The position numbers and the translations under genes are program-made. Under the pieces are notes generated by a model. The model was not told the DNA's origin. It made no database searches and was given only the letters and a program-made list of their open reading frames with translations. From CAYMRB01 sp964392615 (GTDB taxonomy: Bacteria > Planctomycetota > UBA8108), in the NCBI GenBank assembly GCA_964392615.1, contig CAYMRB010000067.1:1-29672 (forward strand): a stretch of 29,672 nt of DNA. Reading direction: 5' to 3'. Positions 1 through 8,742 of the stretch are shown piece by piece (the first letter of the stretch is position 1; each line of letters opens with the position of its first letter).

Positions 1-2235
1 GGTCGATGCGGAGTCGGCCGCGGGTTCAGCTTGCGCTGCCAGCGACTTCGCCGCTGTCGCCACCGCGGCCAGAGCAACCCGAGCCGCCTCGGTGTCGCTC
101 TGCGCGCGCGCTGCGATCTGCGCCTGCTTCTCGCCGTGCTGCGCGAGCGCCGCCTCGGCCTCTTCGAGCGCTTCCGTCGCGAGCGCCAGCTCACGGCGTC
201 GCTCGGCGAGCGCGCGCAGCGCCGCAGCGAGGCGCTGTGCTGCGGTCCAGCGGCGCACGACGAGCTCGCCTCTCGCGAGCCGAGTCGCGGCGTCGGCCAC
301 GGCCCTCTGCTTCGCCGTCAGCAGGGGCGCCGTCTCTCCGACTCTCTTCTCGAGCGCGGCGATCGATCCGGCGGTAGACGCTTGCTTCGCGCGCGCCTTC
401 CCGAGTGCGGTGTGCGCCGCGACGCGTGCATCGATCGCGGTCTTGACCTCGGCGGTATGAGCGGCGGCCGTCTTCTGAGCGCTGGTGAGCGCGCCCTTGG
501 CCGCGGCGATCTTCTCTGCCGCGTCGGGCTTGCCGGCTGCCGACGTCGCCTCGGCGAAGGCTCGCTCCTTCGCGGTGAGGTCCGTCAACGTCGCCGCCAG
601 GGCCCGGCTGGCAGCGTCGGCGGCCTCGCGCGATGCGTCCCCGTTCTCGCGTGCCGCGTCGACGGCTGCGCTCGCTCGCCTGACAGCTTCCCTCACCGCG
701 GCGAGATCCTGCTGCGCCTTGTCGTGCGCGGAGCGGAGACTCGCGATCTCGGCCGCTGATGCGTCGTGCGCCTCTTTCAACTCGGCGTGTCGGCCCCGCG
801 CGGCGTCGAGGCGCATCGCGAGCGTCGGAGGGTTCGTCGCGAGGCTCGCGAGCCTCTTGCCGTCCGTCGCGTTCCACATGCGCACTTCGCCGTTCCAACC
901 GCCGCCGATCACGGTGGCGCCGTCGTGGGCCACCGCGACTTCCAACGCGACGTCGCCGAACGCCTCGAACGCCCGCTTCAGAGCGCCGTTCTGGTCCCAG
1001 AGCTTCGCGGTCCGATCGCGGCCGGCGGTCGCCAATCTTCCGTCGCGATAGAACTCGACCGCCAGCGTGCCCCCGCCGTGCGCGTTCCAGCGCTTGACCT
1101 GGCGCCCGTTCTCGAGTTCCCAGAGGCGCACGGTCGCGTCCTCGCCCGCACTGGCCAGGAGGTTCGAGTCGATGCGCCACGACACATCGGTCACCGCGCC
1201 GCTGTGACCGCGCAGGTTGAGATACTCCCGGCCGCCGAGCGACTCCCAGATCCACAACCCGCCGGCGCGATCAGCGGACGCGAGAAGCACTCCGTCCGGG
1301 CTGAACTCGATCGCGTAGATCCAATCCGTGTGCTTCTTCTTCTCCCACAGAAGCTCGCCGTCGCTCGTCGAGTAGACGCGGAGCATCTTCGACGAGCTGC
1401 CGAGCGCGACCAGCGAGTGATCCGAGCTGATGTCCGCCGCGAGCACGCTATCGACCTCGTTGCCGATCTCGGTCACGCGCTCGCCGCTGCGGGCGTCCCA
1501 CAGGACGACCTTCCCCGAGTGCGCGCCGCGGCCACCTCCGGCGAGGAGCAGCGCGCCGTTGCGGCTGAACTTGAGAATCTGCGGCGTGCCCTCCGGAAAC
1601 GCCAGCACGCCGAGCAGCTCGAACGCCGTCGTGTCCCACAGCAAGACCTGGCGCTGGCCCGCGACAGCGACCACCGGCGCCCACGGGTTGGCGGCCATCG
1701 CCGTGACGGCGTCCGCCCTGGCGGTGTGCACGGCGGGCTCGAGCGTGAGGCCGCGCGGCACCGGTGGCGGCCCTGGCGGTCGCTCCGCGGCGGACGCGTT
1801 CACCGTGAGGTCGATCTTCGGCTTCGCGACGCGCACCTTGCTCGACTTCGTCTCCGGGGCTCCTGCCTCGACCCAGCTGCGCACCATCGCGAGGTCCGCG
1901 TCGGGCAGCTTGTCGCCCCGCGGCGGCATGTGCGGCTCTTCGATCCGTTCGATGAGAGTGACGATGCGACTCGCGTCCGGATCTCCGAGCTGAACGACGG
2001 CGCCGGAGCTACCGCCCTCCATCAGCGCCGCGAACGTGTCGACCGCGAGATCCCCCTTCTTGCGGTCCTGATTGTGGCAGCGAAAGCACTTGCTTCGGAA
2101 GAGCGGCTCGATGTGGTCGACGTACGTGATCTTCGCAGCGGGCTTCTTCGTCGCGTCGTCGGCAGCCTCCGCCACGGCGGGCGAGATCGTCGCGACGACG
2201 ATGGCTGCGAGCTCGAGTTTCGAAGGGAGTCTCAT
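1..2235 (-). CDS. Planctomycete-type cytochrome c (PSCyt1) / WD40 / coiled-coil protein, 3' end outside window
   Basis: Reading from the ATG at 2235, 745 codons stay open to the window edge, so the C-terminus is missing. Residues 1-23 form a signal peptide, implying export. Residues 36-125 resemble the planctomycete cytochrome c domain, with a heme-type CFRCH at 50-54 and a distal HMPPRGDKLP stretch that can supply the Met ligand. About residues 165-470 are WD40 repeats (recurring D-x-x-V-x-L-W-x strands and S-x-D/A-x-D turns). From about residue 475 the chain becomes an Ala/Glu/Arg/Lys-rich heptad-like coiled coil of at least 270 residues. It starts 25 bp after the stop of the DUF1549/DUF1553 gene and is probably the last visible gene of that operon. 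Architecture is clear. The substrate or partner is unknown; a surface scaffold or redox-linked binding role is inference. Confidence 0.85.
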   Translation of the reverse strand, partial: MRLPSKLELAAIVVATISPAVAEAADDATKKPAAKITYVDHIEPLFRSKCFRCHNQDRKKGDLAVDTFAALMEGGSSGAVVQLGDPDASRIVTLIERIEEPHMPPRGDKLPDADLAMVRSWVEAGAPETKSSKVRVAKPKIDLTVNASAAERPPGPPPVPRGLTLEPAVHTARADAVTAMAANPWAPVVAVAGQRQVLLWDTTAFELLGVLAFPEGTPQILKFSRNGALLLAGGGRGAHSGKVVLWDARSGERVTEIGNEVDSVLAADISSDHSLVALGSSSKMLRVYSTSDGELLWEKKKHTDWIYAIEFSPDGVLLASADRAGGLWIWESLGGREYLNLRGHSGAVTDVSWRIDSNLLASAGEDATVRLWELENGRQVKRWNAHGGGTLAVEFYRDGRLATAGRDRTAKLWDQNGALKRAFEAFGDVALEVAVAHDGATVIGGGWNGEVRMWNATDGKRLASLATNPPTLAMRLDAARGRHAELKEAHDASAAEIASLRSAHDKAQQDLAAVREAVRRASAAVDAARENGDASREAADAASRALAATLTDLTAKERAFAEATSAAGKPDAAEKIAAAKGALTSAQKTAAAHTAEVKTAIDARVAAHTALGKARAKQASTAGSIAALEKRVGETAPLLTAKQRAVADAATRLARGELVVRRWTAAQRLAAALRALAERRRELALATEALEEAEAALAQHGEKQAQIAARAQSDTEAARVALAAVATAAKSLAAQAEPAADSAST

Positions 2236-2260
2236 GGCGCGTTCCACAGGGTCGTCGGCG

Positions 2261-4693
2261 TCAGTGATTGAAGATGAACTCTCGCGAGTTGAGCACGGCC
2301 CAGAAGATGTCCTCGAGCACGGGCCGCGGGTCCTTCTCCGCGGCGAGGAGCTTCCGGAACGGCTCCAGCTCTCCCGAGGTCGGTCGGCGGCCGAGACAGC
2401 GCACCCAGATCTCCGCGATGATCTCGTCGGGAGTCTTCTTCTCGTCCAGGCGCCGCCTCACCAGGCCACCGGTGCGGATCTTCTGCTCGACGGTGACGCC
2501 ATTCAACAGATGGAGCGCTTGCGAGAGGTTCGGCTCCATCTTGACCTCGCACGAGCACACGGTCTCACGCTTCGCGCGGCCGAACGTCGTCAGGAAGTAG
2601 CTGGTCGTCTGGCCGTCCGCGATCTGCACCGCTCGAGCACCGCGCGGCAGGCCGCGGAACTTGTTCGCCGTCTCCGTCACCTGGCTGATGCAGTCGAGCA
2701 ATACCTCGGCGCGAACGCGGCGGAGCGAGCCGTGGGAGAAGTTGCGGTCGTCCTTCTCGTTGCTCGCGTTCGTCTGCGTCGCGAGCTGGTAGGTGCGCGA
2801 CGTACAGATGTCCCGCACGAGCTTCTTGAAGTCGTAGCGGTACTCCGTGAAGCGTCTTCCGAGCTCCGCGAGAAGCTCGCGATTGACCGGCGGATTGCTG
2901 ACTCGGACATCGTCGACCTCATCGATGATTCCGCGGCCGAAGAAGTGCGCCCACACGATATTGGCCAGGTTCGTCGCGAAGAACGGGTTCTCGGGCGAGG
3001 CGAGCCAGCCAGCCAGGACGGCGCGGCGGTCCTTGCCCTTGACGTCCGGCACGGCGCCGCCGAGGAACTTTGGCGGCATGAGTCGATTGTCGATGGGGTG
3101 GCGCACGTCGCCGCCGCCGCGGTTGAAGACGATCGTCTCGCGCGGATCCTCGCCCTGCTTGCGACCTATCTGCGCGAAGAACGCCGCGAAGCCGTAGTAG
3201 TCATCCTGGGTCCAGCGGTCGAACGGATGGTTATGGCATTGTGCACATTGAATCCGCATTCCCATGAACACCTGGGCGACGTTCTCGGCGACCTTCAGCG
3301 TGTCGCGCTCGTTCTGGTAGTAGTTCGTCGTCGGGTTTTCGAACATGCCGCCCCGAGCGCTGAGCAGCTCGCGCACCATCTGGTCCATCGGAACATTGTT
3401 CCCGACGCGTTCTTGGAGCCAGTTGTAGTAGAGCAGCGTCGCCTTGTAGCTGACGTTCCGGGTCGAGCGAATCTGCAGGAGCTCGGCCCACTTCATCACC
3501 CACATCTCGACGAACTCCTTGCGGCCGAGGAGCGCGTCGACGAGCTTTTCGCGCTTCTTCGGGTCCTCATCAGCCAGGAAGCGCTCGTGCTCCTCCGCGG
3601 TCGGGAGCACGCCGGCGATATCGATGTGCGCTCGTCGCAGGAACACCTCATCGCTCGACAGCTCCGACGGCGCGACGCGTAGCTTACGAAGCTTCGCGTT
3701 GACGAGCCTGTCGATGTAGTTATTCTCCGGCACCGCGGGGAACTCGAACTCGATCCCCTTCGGCAGCACGATGAAGTGGCTGCCCACCGTGAACGTATCG
3801 AAGCGAGCCATCACGAATGCCTCGCCGCGTTCGGCCGCGGTGACGAGGCCCGAGTCGGAGACGGTCGCGGACGTCGGGTTGCTCGTCATGAAGTACGCCA
3901 GAGACGTCACGTCGCGGGTCGTGTCGTCCGAGTAGCGCGCGCGCACGGTCAGCTGCTGGGTCGCTCCGGCGCCGTCGAGTACGGCATCCGGCGGATAGAA
4001 CTCGATGCCGATCGGCTTCGCGACATCGGCCGCGTCGCGTGGCGCGCCGGCTTCGAGCCAGCGCGCGATCGCGCCGTAGAGCTCATCCTCGCGATCGAAG
4101 AGCTTGCCACCGGTGTGCGCGACGCGACCGGCGCCCTTTTCGAGGAGAAGGCTTTCGTGGACGAGCGCGAGGTTGATGCGCCGTCCGTTGACCTCTCGCG
4201 TCAGGCGGTGGTAGTCGCCAGCCGCGTCGAAGCCGAAGAGCGACAGTCGGAAGCCGTCCTTGCCGCGCGCCGCGCCGTGGCAGCTGCCGGTGTTGCAGCC
4301 GGACTTCATGAAGACGGGCATGACATCGAGCTGGAAGCTGATCGGCCGATCGACTGTCGCGTCTCGAACGGCGACCGGAACCGTCGTCGCGTGACCGCCG
4401 AACTCGATCGCGAGCCGGGTCGTGCCGTCGGCGAGCGGAAGCAGAAGATTGCCATCGAGTCGGGCCAACTTCGTGTCTTCGACGCGTAGCTTCGACTCGG
4501 CCGTCACGTCGCGGGTGACACCGCTTTCCCACACGGCCTGGACGACGATCGATTGGCGGTCGCGGGAGGTGGACAGTGCGACCTCGGACGGAAACACGCG
4601 GATCCCGGTCGGCTTCGCCTCGGCGCTGTGGACGCTCGACTGCACGAGGGCGATGGCGACGGCAGCGAGAGCGATCTTTCGGAACGTCGACAT
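2261..4693 (-). CDS. DUF1549/DUF1553 (PSCyt2/PSD1) surface protein with Ig-like (BIG2) domains
   Basis: An 810-residue protein starting at the ATG at 4693; an in-frame extension to 5260 only antiparallels the next gene and is rejected. Residues 1-25 are a signal peptide. BIG2-like beta domains lie at about 28-112 and 230-320. Between them is a CNTGSCHG motif (C133, C138, H139), a variant heme-type CX4CH site seen in planctomycete proteins of this class. DUF1549 follows at about 335-545, including CAQCH (483-487) followed by NHPFDRW. DUF1553 occupies about 590-795 and ends with a conserved SREFIFNH-type terminus. Its ATG overlaps the stop of the upstream PPC-domain gene by one base (TGATG), indicating translational coupling. 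The family is abundant in Planctomycetes and usually paired with DUF1501 proteins. The biochemical role is not established; a c-type cytochrome function at the cell surface is the usual proposal. Confidence 0.92.
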   Translation of the reverse strand: MSTFRKIALAAVAIALVQSSVHSAEAKPTGIRVFPSEVALSTSRDRQSIVVQAVWESGVTRDVTAESKLRVEDTKLARLDGNLLLPLADGTTRLAIEFGGHATTVPVAVRDATVDRPISFQLDVMPVFMKSGCNTGSCHGAARGKDGFRLSLFGFDAAGDYHRLTREVNGRRINLALVHESLLLEKGAGRVAHTGGKLFDREDELYGAIARWLEAGAPRDAADVAKPIGIEFYPPDAVLDGAGATQQLTVRARYSDDTTRDVTSLAYFMTSNPTSATVSDSGLVTAAERGEAFVMARFDTFTVGSHFIVLPKGIEFEFPAVPENNYIDRLVNAKLRKLRVAPSELSSDEVFLRRAHIDIAGVLPTAEEHERFLADEDPKKREKLVDALLGRKEFVEMWVMKWAELLQIRSTRNVSYKATLLYYNWLQERVGNNVPMDQMVRELLSARGGMFENPTTNYYQNERDTLKVAENVAQVFMGMRIQCAQCHNHPFDRWTQDDYYGFAAFFAQIGRKQGEDPRETIVFNRGGGDVRHPIDNRLMPPKFLGGAVPDVKGKDRRAVLAGWLASPENPFFATNLANIVWAHFFGRGIIDEVDDVRVSNPPVNRELLAELGRRFTEYRYDFKKLVRDICTSRTYQLATQTNASNEKDDRNFSHGSLRRVRAEVLLDCISQVTETANKFRGLPRGARAVQIADGQTTSYFLTTFGRAKRETVCSCEVKMEPNLSQALHLLNGVTVEQKIRTGGLVRRRLDEKKTPDEIIAEIWVRCLGRRPTSGELEPFRKLLAAEKDPRPVLEDIFWAVLNSREFIFNH

Positions 4694-7152
4694 CACTTCG
4701 CACCCTCTTCCTGCGCGCGTTGCTGTTCGAACTGCAACCTGAGCTTCTCGAGACGCGTCAACTGCTTCTTCGCCGGTGGCTTCTTCGGCGCGGGCTTCGG
4801 CGGCGCCTTGGCGACCTTCGCTGGCTTCGGGGCGGCTTTCTTCGGCTTGGGCGGCGGCAGGGGCTTGTCGATGCGCAGCTCCGTGCCACCGGTCGAGTGC
4901 ACGATGGACTCGCCGTTCTCGACGATCTCGACGCGACAGAACACGTTGCGGTGGCGGCCCGCGGGACTCTGCTTGTCTACCTGGACCTCGAACGTGAGCT
5001 CGGTCGTCTCCTTCGACGCCGCGAGCGGCGCGGCGGTGACCTTGTGCGGCAGGCCGTGGAGCGAAATCTTCGCGTTGCCATCGAACGGGGTCGCCTGGTG
5101 CACCTTGCAGTAGAGCTCGGTCTCCTTGCCCTGTTCGACCGACGACTTCTGTACCTCGAGAGTCAAGTACGGCGCCGCGACGCGCAGGGGCGCGAGTTGG
5201 GTGGCGACCCAGAGCGGACCGCCTCCGACGGCAGCCTTGCCGTTGACGACGATCTTCCACTCGCGCAGCTGCGCGGAGCCGTTCGCGTTGAGCGCGATCG
5301 TCGCTTCGGTGCCGCCCTTCGGAATCTTCACGCCGCGCGCTGCGCTCACACCGGGGGGGGTGAAGACCATCTCGAGCTCGATCTGCGCGTCGAAGCCTTT
5401 CTTGCGCTCGGCGACGACGCGCAACGCCATCGATCCGTTACGGACGAGTGGTACTCGAGGCTCGACGATGCGCAGCCGAAACGGGGCCTCCTCGGTCACG
5501 GCGACGGCGAGTCGATCGACGGAGTGCGACCAGTAGATCGCGTTGCCCGGATTGCCGCGCAGCAGGACGACGTTTTGCGCGAACCCGCCGCGAATGCCGG
5601 TCTTCTCGTCGGTGTGACGTCCGACGAGGCGCGACAGGCTTCCCGCGACAGCCGCGTCCGGGGCCGCTTCGAACACGACAGGTACGACGGTGACGTTGGC
5701 CGGCATGATCTCGCTGACGGCTCGCACGCCGGCCGGCAGACCCTCGACGCCGAGCGCGAGGTCGCCGCCGAAGTTGCGGCGCGACGCGGAGACCAGCGCC
5801 GCGTAGCGGTTGCCCTTCGGAACGGCGATCGCCTGGCGCTCCTGCGAGAACTGCCGCACGGTCGGCAGACCGAGCGAGAGCCCCGGCGCGACCGGGGTGA
5901 CCTCGAGCCGGTACGCGTACGCGGGGCCGCCCTTGCCGAGGTGATCGCGGACGCGCACCTCGTAGTCCTTGGTCTCGGGCGCGGTGAACCGGAAGTAGCT
6001 GTCCGGACCGCGAGAGTCGTCGTTCGCGGCAATGCGACCGCCGCCGGCATGAAAGAGGTCGACCACGGGATCGAGGGGCGATCGGAGTCGCCGTCCCCAG
6101 AGCTCGACGTCGAACGCCTGGCCCTTCTTGGCCGAGAAGCGGAACCAGTCGACGTCGCCTGCCGTGGAGATCGCACCGCTGAATGCGCCGGGCGCGCTGC
6201 CGGCCGTCGCTTTCTTGCGATCGTCGTTCGGTTCGGCCTCGATGGCATCGGCGAGATCGTTGAGCCGGAACGCGTTGCCCGACGGCGCGATGCCGGCATC
6301 GTCGGAGGCGAACAGGCCGAAGCCCGGCGTCGTCGCCGCTGGCAGCGTCACCTTCTTCTTCACGTCGCCGGCAGCGTCGCCGATGAACGTGACGTCGACC
6401 TCCGTGCCGGGCCGACCGCCGGCGGGCAGCAGCGCCTTCGGCCGCGGAAACGTGCCGACGTGCAAGCGGTAGCGGCACGCGCCGGAGCCGCCGTAGGAGG
6501 CTTCGCGCACCTGGACGAGATACGTGCCGTCCTCGGGGATGACGGCCTGGCACGTCGCGTCTTGCCGCAGCAGGGCCGAGTCGTCGCTCGCGGCGAGCTC
6601 GAAGCGCGCCGCGTTGAGGAGCGCGACGTATGGATCGAAGATCGTCGTGCCGAGCCGCATGCCTTCGATCTCGGCCGACACTCGCTGGCCCTTCTTCGCC
6701 TCGAACGCGTACCAGTCGACGTCTTCGTTGGCGACGACGCCATCGACCGTCACGTTGAGCTCGACGCGCTGCGGGCTGCCGAAGTCGCTGTTCGGCTCCT
6801 TCTCCGCCACGGTCGGAAGCGGACCGACCCAGAACGTGCGCAACTCGCTGACGCCAGTGGCGGTGCGCAGCCGCAGCGCATGCTCGCCGAGCCGGCAGTC
6901 CTCAGCGATGTGCACGCGCACCTTGACTTGCTTGTCGTTCGTCGCGGTGAGCTCGCGCGTCTCGAAGCCCGGCGCGTAGAAGAGGACTTCGCGCGCATCG
7001 GCCAGTCGCGCCCCGGAGAGCACGAGGTCGACATCGGTGCCGCGTTGAGCTCCGCGCGGCGAGACACCGCTGAGCGATGGGGATGCAGCCCGCAGCGTCG
7101 CGGCCGCGAGCAACAGGATAAGAACCGTCGTCGATCTGTGGACGGACATCAT
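4693..7152 (-). CDS. Secreted protein with PPC (pre-peptidase C-terminal-like) beta domains
   Basis: An 819-residue protein with two adjacent Met codons (7152 and 7149) and a signal peptide at 1-22. An IPT/Ig-like segment covers about 23-115. Two PPC-type domains follow at about 118-230 and 285-400, each opening with an E-x-E-P-N motif and containing the diagnostic DVDWYAF / DVDWFRF strand. Further beta-sandwich regions occupy 420-740. The C-terminus is a Lys/Pro/Ala-rich linker (about 765-800) ending in a charged helix (LEKLRLQFEQQRAQEEGAK). No protease domain is present, so it is a binding or structural protein rather than a peptidase. It lies 63 bp downstream of the DUF1501 gene and is coupled by a one-base overlap to the DUF1549/DUF1553 gene. 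A run of eight C residues on the coding strand (5353-5360) lies inside the gene and could slip or hide sequencing errors. The basic tail suggests an envelope anchor, which is inference. Confidence 0.88.
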   Translation of the reverse strand: MMSVHRSTTVLILLLAAATLRAASPSLSGVSPRGAQRGTDVDLVLSGARLADAREVLFYAPGFETRELTATNDKQVKVRVHIAEDCRLGEHALRLRTATGVSELRTFWVGPLPTVAEKEPNSDFGSPQRVELNVTVDGVVANEDVDWYAFEAKKGQRVSAEIEGMRLGTTIFDPYVALLNAARFELAASDDSALLRQDATCQAVIPEDGTYLVQVREASYGGSGACRYRLHVGTFPRPKALLPAGGRPGTEVDVTFIGDAAGDVKKKVTLPAATTPGFGLFASDDAGIAPSGNAFRLNDLADAIEAEPNDDRKKATAGSAPGAFSGAISTAGDVDWFRFSAKKGQAFDVELWGRRLRSPLDPVVDLFHAGGGRIAANDDSRGPDSYFRFTAPETKDYEVRVRDHLGKGGPAYAYRLEVTPVAPGLSLGLPTVRQFSQERQAIAVPKGNRYAALVSASRRNFGGDLALGVEGLPAGVRAVSEIMPANVTVVPVVFEAAPDAAVAGSLSRLVGRHTDEKTGIRGGFAQNVVLLRGNPGNAIYWSHSVDRLAVAVTEEAPFRLRIVEPRVPLVRNGSMALRVVAERKKGFDAQIELEMVFTPPGVSAARGVKIPKGGTEATIALNANGSAQLREWKIVVNGKAAVGGGPLWVATQLAPLRVAAPYLTLEVQKSSVEQGKETELYCKVHQATPFDGNAKISLHGLPHKVTAAPLAASKETTELTFEVQVDKQSPAGRHRNVFCRVEIVENGESIVHSTGGTELRIDKPLPPPKPKKAAPKPAKVAKAPPKPAPKKPPAKKQLTRLEKLRLQFEQQRAQEEGAK

Positions 7153-7215
7153 CTCGAGATCACCCTGTGGATCCTGTGCGCAGAACGTGTGGCGCCGCGA
7201 GAGCGCCGAGATGCG

Positions 7216-8502
7216 TCAGACGAGCAGAGCCTTGCGGACCTGACCGCCGTCGACGATCTCGATCGGTCGATCGCCGGGCGCCATGAGCTCCTTGTCGGCG
7301 ACGATGCCGAGCTGGTGGTACACGGTGGTCGCCCAGTCCTCGACGGACAGCGCGTCTTCCTCCGGCTCGCTCGCCGTCGCGTCGGACTTGCCGTAGACGA
7401 GACCCTTCTGGAAGCCGCCGCCGGCGAGCACGATGCTGAAGACCTTCGGCCAGTGATCGCGTCCGGCGTTGCTGTTGATCTTCGGAGTGCGGCCGAACTC
7501 GGTCGTGACCATGACGAGCGTCGAGTCGAGCAGGCCGCGCTCCTCGAGGTCGCGGATCAGCACGGCGAATGCGTGATCGAACGGAGGCATCTGCCGGCGC
7601 ATGCCGTCGCGGACGCCGTTGTGCATGTCCCAGCCACCGTAGGTCAGCGTGACGAATCGAACGCCCGACTCGATCAGGCGACGGGCGAGCAGCAAGCGCT
7701 GGCCGGCCTGGTGGCGTCCGTACTTGTCGCGTAGCGCGGCGGGCTCGGCGTCGATCTTGAACGCGTCGCGGGCCTCCTTCGAGCTGATCAGGCTGTACGC
7801 GCGCTGATAGAACGTGTCCATCGCGCTGAGGCCGTCGGACTTCTCCGTCTTCGCGAAGTGCGCGTTCACCGTCTCGAGTAGCGACTTGCGGCGTTCGAAA
7901 CGCGCCGCGTCGACGCCAGCCGGCAGGTTGAGGTCGCGAACCCGAAAACCGCCGCTCGCCGGATCGCTGCCGAGGCTGAACGGGGCGTACGACGAGCTCA
8001 GGTACCCCGATCCGGCGTACTCGTTCGGTTGGCTCGGAATGCAGACGTACGGCGGCAGGCTCTTGCGCGGACCGAGCTCGTGCGACACGACGCTGCCCAG
8101 GCTCGGGAAGACGAGCGCCGGGCTCGGTCGGTAGCCGGTGAACATATTGTGGGTGCCGCGTTCATGCGCGGCCTCGCCGTGGCTCATCGACCGCACGACC
8201 GTGATCTTGTCCGCGATCTGCGCTGTCTGGCGCATGACTTCGCCGAACCGCACGCCCGGCAGCTTCGTCGCGATCGAGCCGAGCTCACCGCGGTATTCGA
8301 GCGGCGCGTACGGCTTCGGATCGAACGAGTCCTGATGCGCCAGGCCGCCCGGCAGGAAGATGCTGATGACCCCCTTGCACGGCCCCTCTTTCGACTCGTA
8401 GTGCTTTTGGTCTGCGCTCGCGGAACGCGTCCGCAGGAACTGGTCGAGAGTGAGGCCCAAGCCTCCGACCACGCCGACTTGGAGGAAGTCTCGTCGCCGC
8501 AT
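7216..8502 (-). CDS. DUF1501 family protein with Tat signal
   Basis: A 428-residue protein beginning MRRRDFLQVG, a twin-arginine motif (RRxFL) followed by a hydrophobic stretch, so Tat export of a folded protein is likely. The body is a full-length DUF1501 protein: IFLPGGLAHQDSFDPKP near residue 50, SMSHGEAAHERGTHNMFTGY near 105-125, TYGGWDMHN near 290, and TEFGRTPKINSNAGRDHWP near 340-360. DUF1501 proteins belong to the alkaline phosphatase/sulfatase-like fold group, and in Planctomycetes they are almost always encoded next to DUF1549/DUF1553 genes, as here. Enzymatic activity is unproven. It is the first gene of the leftward operon; GAGG sits about 10 bases before the ATG. The 240-bp upstream gap contains a CRP/FNR-like palindrome (8633-8648) that could control the cassette. 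Confidence 0.92.
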   Translation of the reverse strand: MRRRDFLQVGVVGGLGLTLDQFLRTRSASADQKHYESKEGPCKGVISIFLPGGLAHQDSFDPKPYAPLEYRGELGSIATKLPGVRFGEVMRQTAQIADKITVVRSMSHGEAAHERGTHNMFTGYRPSPALVFPSLGSVVSHELGPRKSLPPYVCIPSQPNEYAGSGYLSSSYAPFSLGSDPASGGFRVRDLNLPAGVDAARFERRKSLLETVNAHFAKTEKSDGLSAMDTFYQRAYSLISSKEARDAFKIDAEPAALRDKYGRHQAGQRLLLARRLIESGVRFVTLTYGGWDMHNGVRDGMRRQMPPFDHAFAVLIRDLEERGLLDSTLVMVTTEFGRTPKINSNAGRDHWPKVFSIVLAGGGFQKGLVYGKSDATASEPEEDALSVEDWATTVYHQLGIVADKELMAPGDRPIEIVDGGQVRKALLV

Positions 8503-8586
8503 CGATGTGTCGCCTCTGAACGCGATGGATCGACCCTTCGAACCCGACGGCTACGCGACCAGCCCTCGCGGTGAACAGCTCCGACA

Positions 8587-8603
8587 GCCCGTTTTCGACG
8601 GGC
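8587..8603. other. Small hairpin in the DUF1501 upstream region
   Basis: GCCCGT and ACGGGC are perfect 6-bp inverted arms around a TTTCG loop. On the minus strand this lies between the CRP-like site and the DUF1501 start. There is no T-tract, so a classical terminator is unlikely; it could be a leader hairpin or chance in GC-rich DNA. Confidence 0.25.
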
Positions 8604-8632
8604 GGTCAGCCGCGAGCTCCGGCGCAGCCGTA

Positions 8633-8648
8633 TGTGACTGAGATCACT
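8633..8648. promoter_or_regulatory. CRP/FNR-family-like operator
   Basis: TGTGACTGAGATCACT fits the TGTGA-N6-TCACA binding pattern of CRP-type regulators, with nine of ten half-site bases matching and A before / T after it also as in the E. coli consensus. It lies in the 240-bp gap between the alcohol dehydrogenase end and the DUF1501 start, about 130 bp upstream of the DUF1501 ATG. The match is seen directly; binding and the identity of the regulator are inferred, and no regulator gene of this family is in the window. Confidence 0.45.
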
Positions 8649-8742
8649 TGACCAGCCCGGCGGCGGGGTTTCCAGGTGTTTCCGCGCCGTTCGGGGGGCG
8701 GAGGGCGCGCTGCGGACTCGTAGGGGTCGACGGCAGAAGGGT

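Noticed and set aside
4694..5260. N-terminal extension of the DUF1549/DUF1553 gene upstream of 4693
   Set aside because: It overlaps the PPC gene on the same strand in another frame, and the ATG at 4693 begins a clean signal peptide with a TGATG coupling.
7191..7207. GGCGC/GCGCC hairpin between the DUF1501 and PPC genes
   Set aside because: Only 5 bp with no T-tract, expected by chance in such GC-rich DNA; not evidence of a terminator within the operon.
4576..7734. A 1052-codon open frame on the plus strand
   Set aside because: It is the antisense shadow of the PPC and DUF1501 genes. Its composition is Arg/Asp/Leu-rich with no recognisable motif, while the minus-strand frames carry clear domains.
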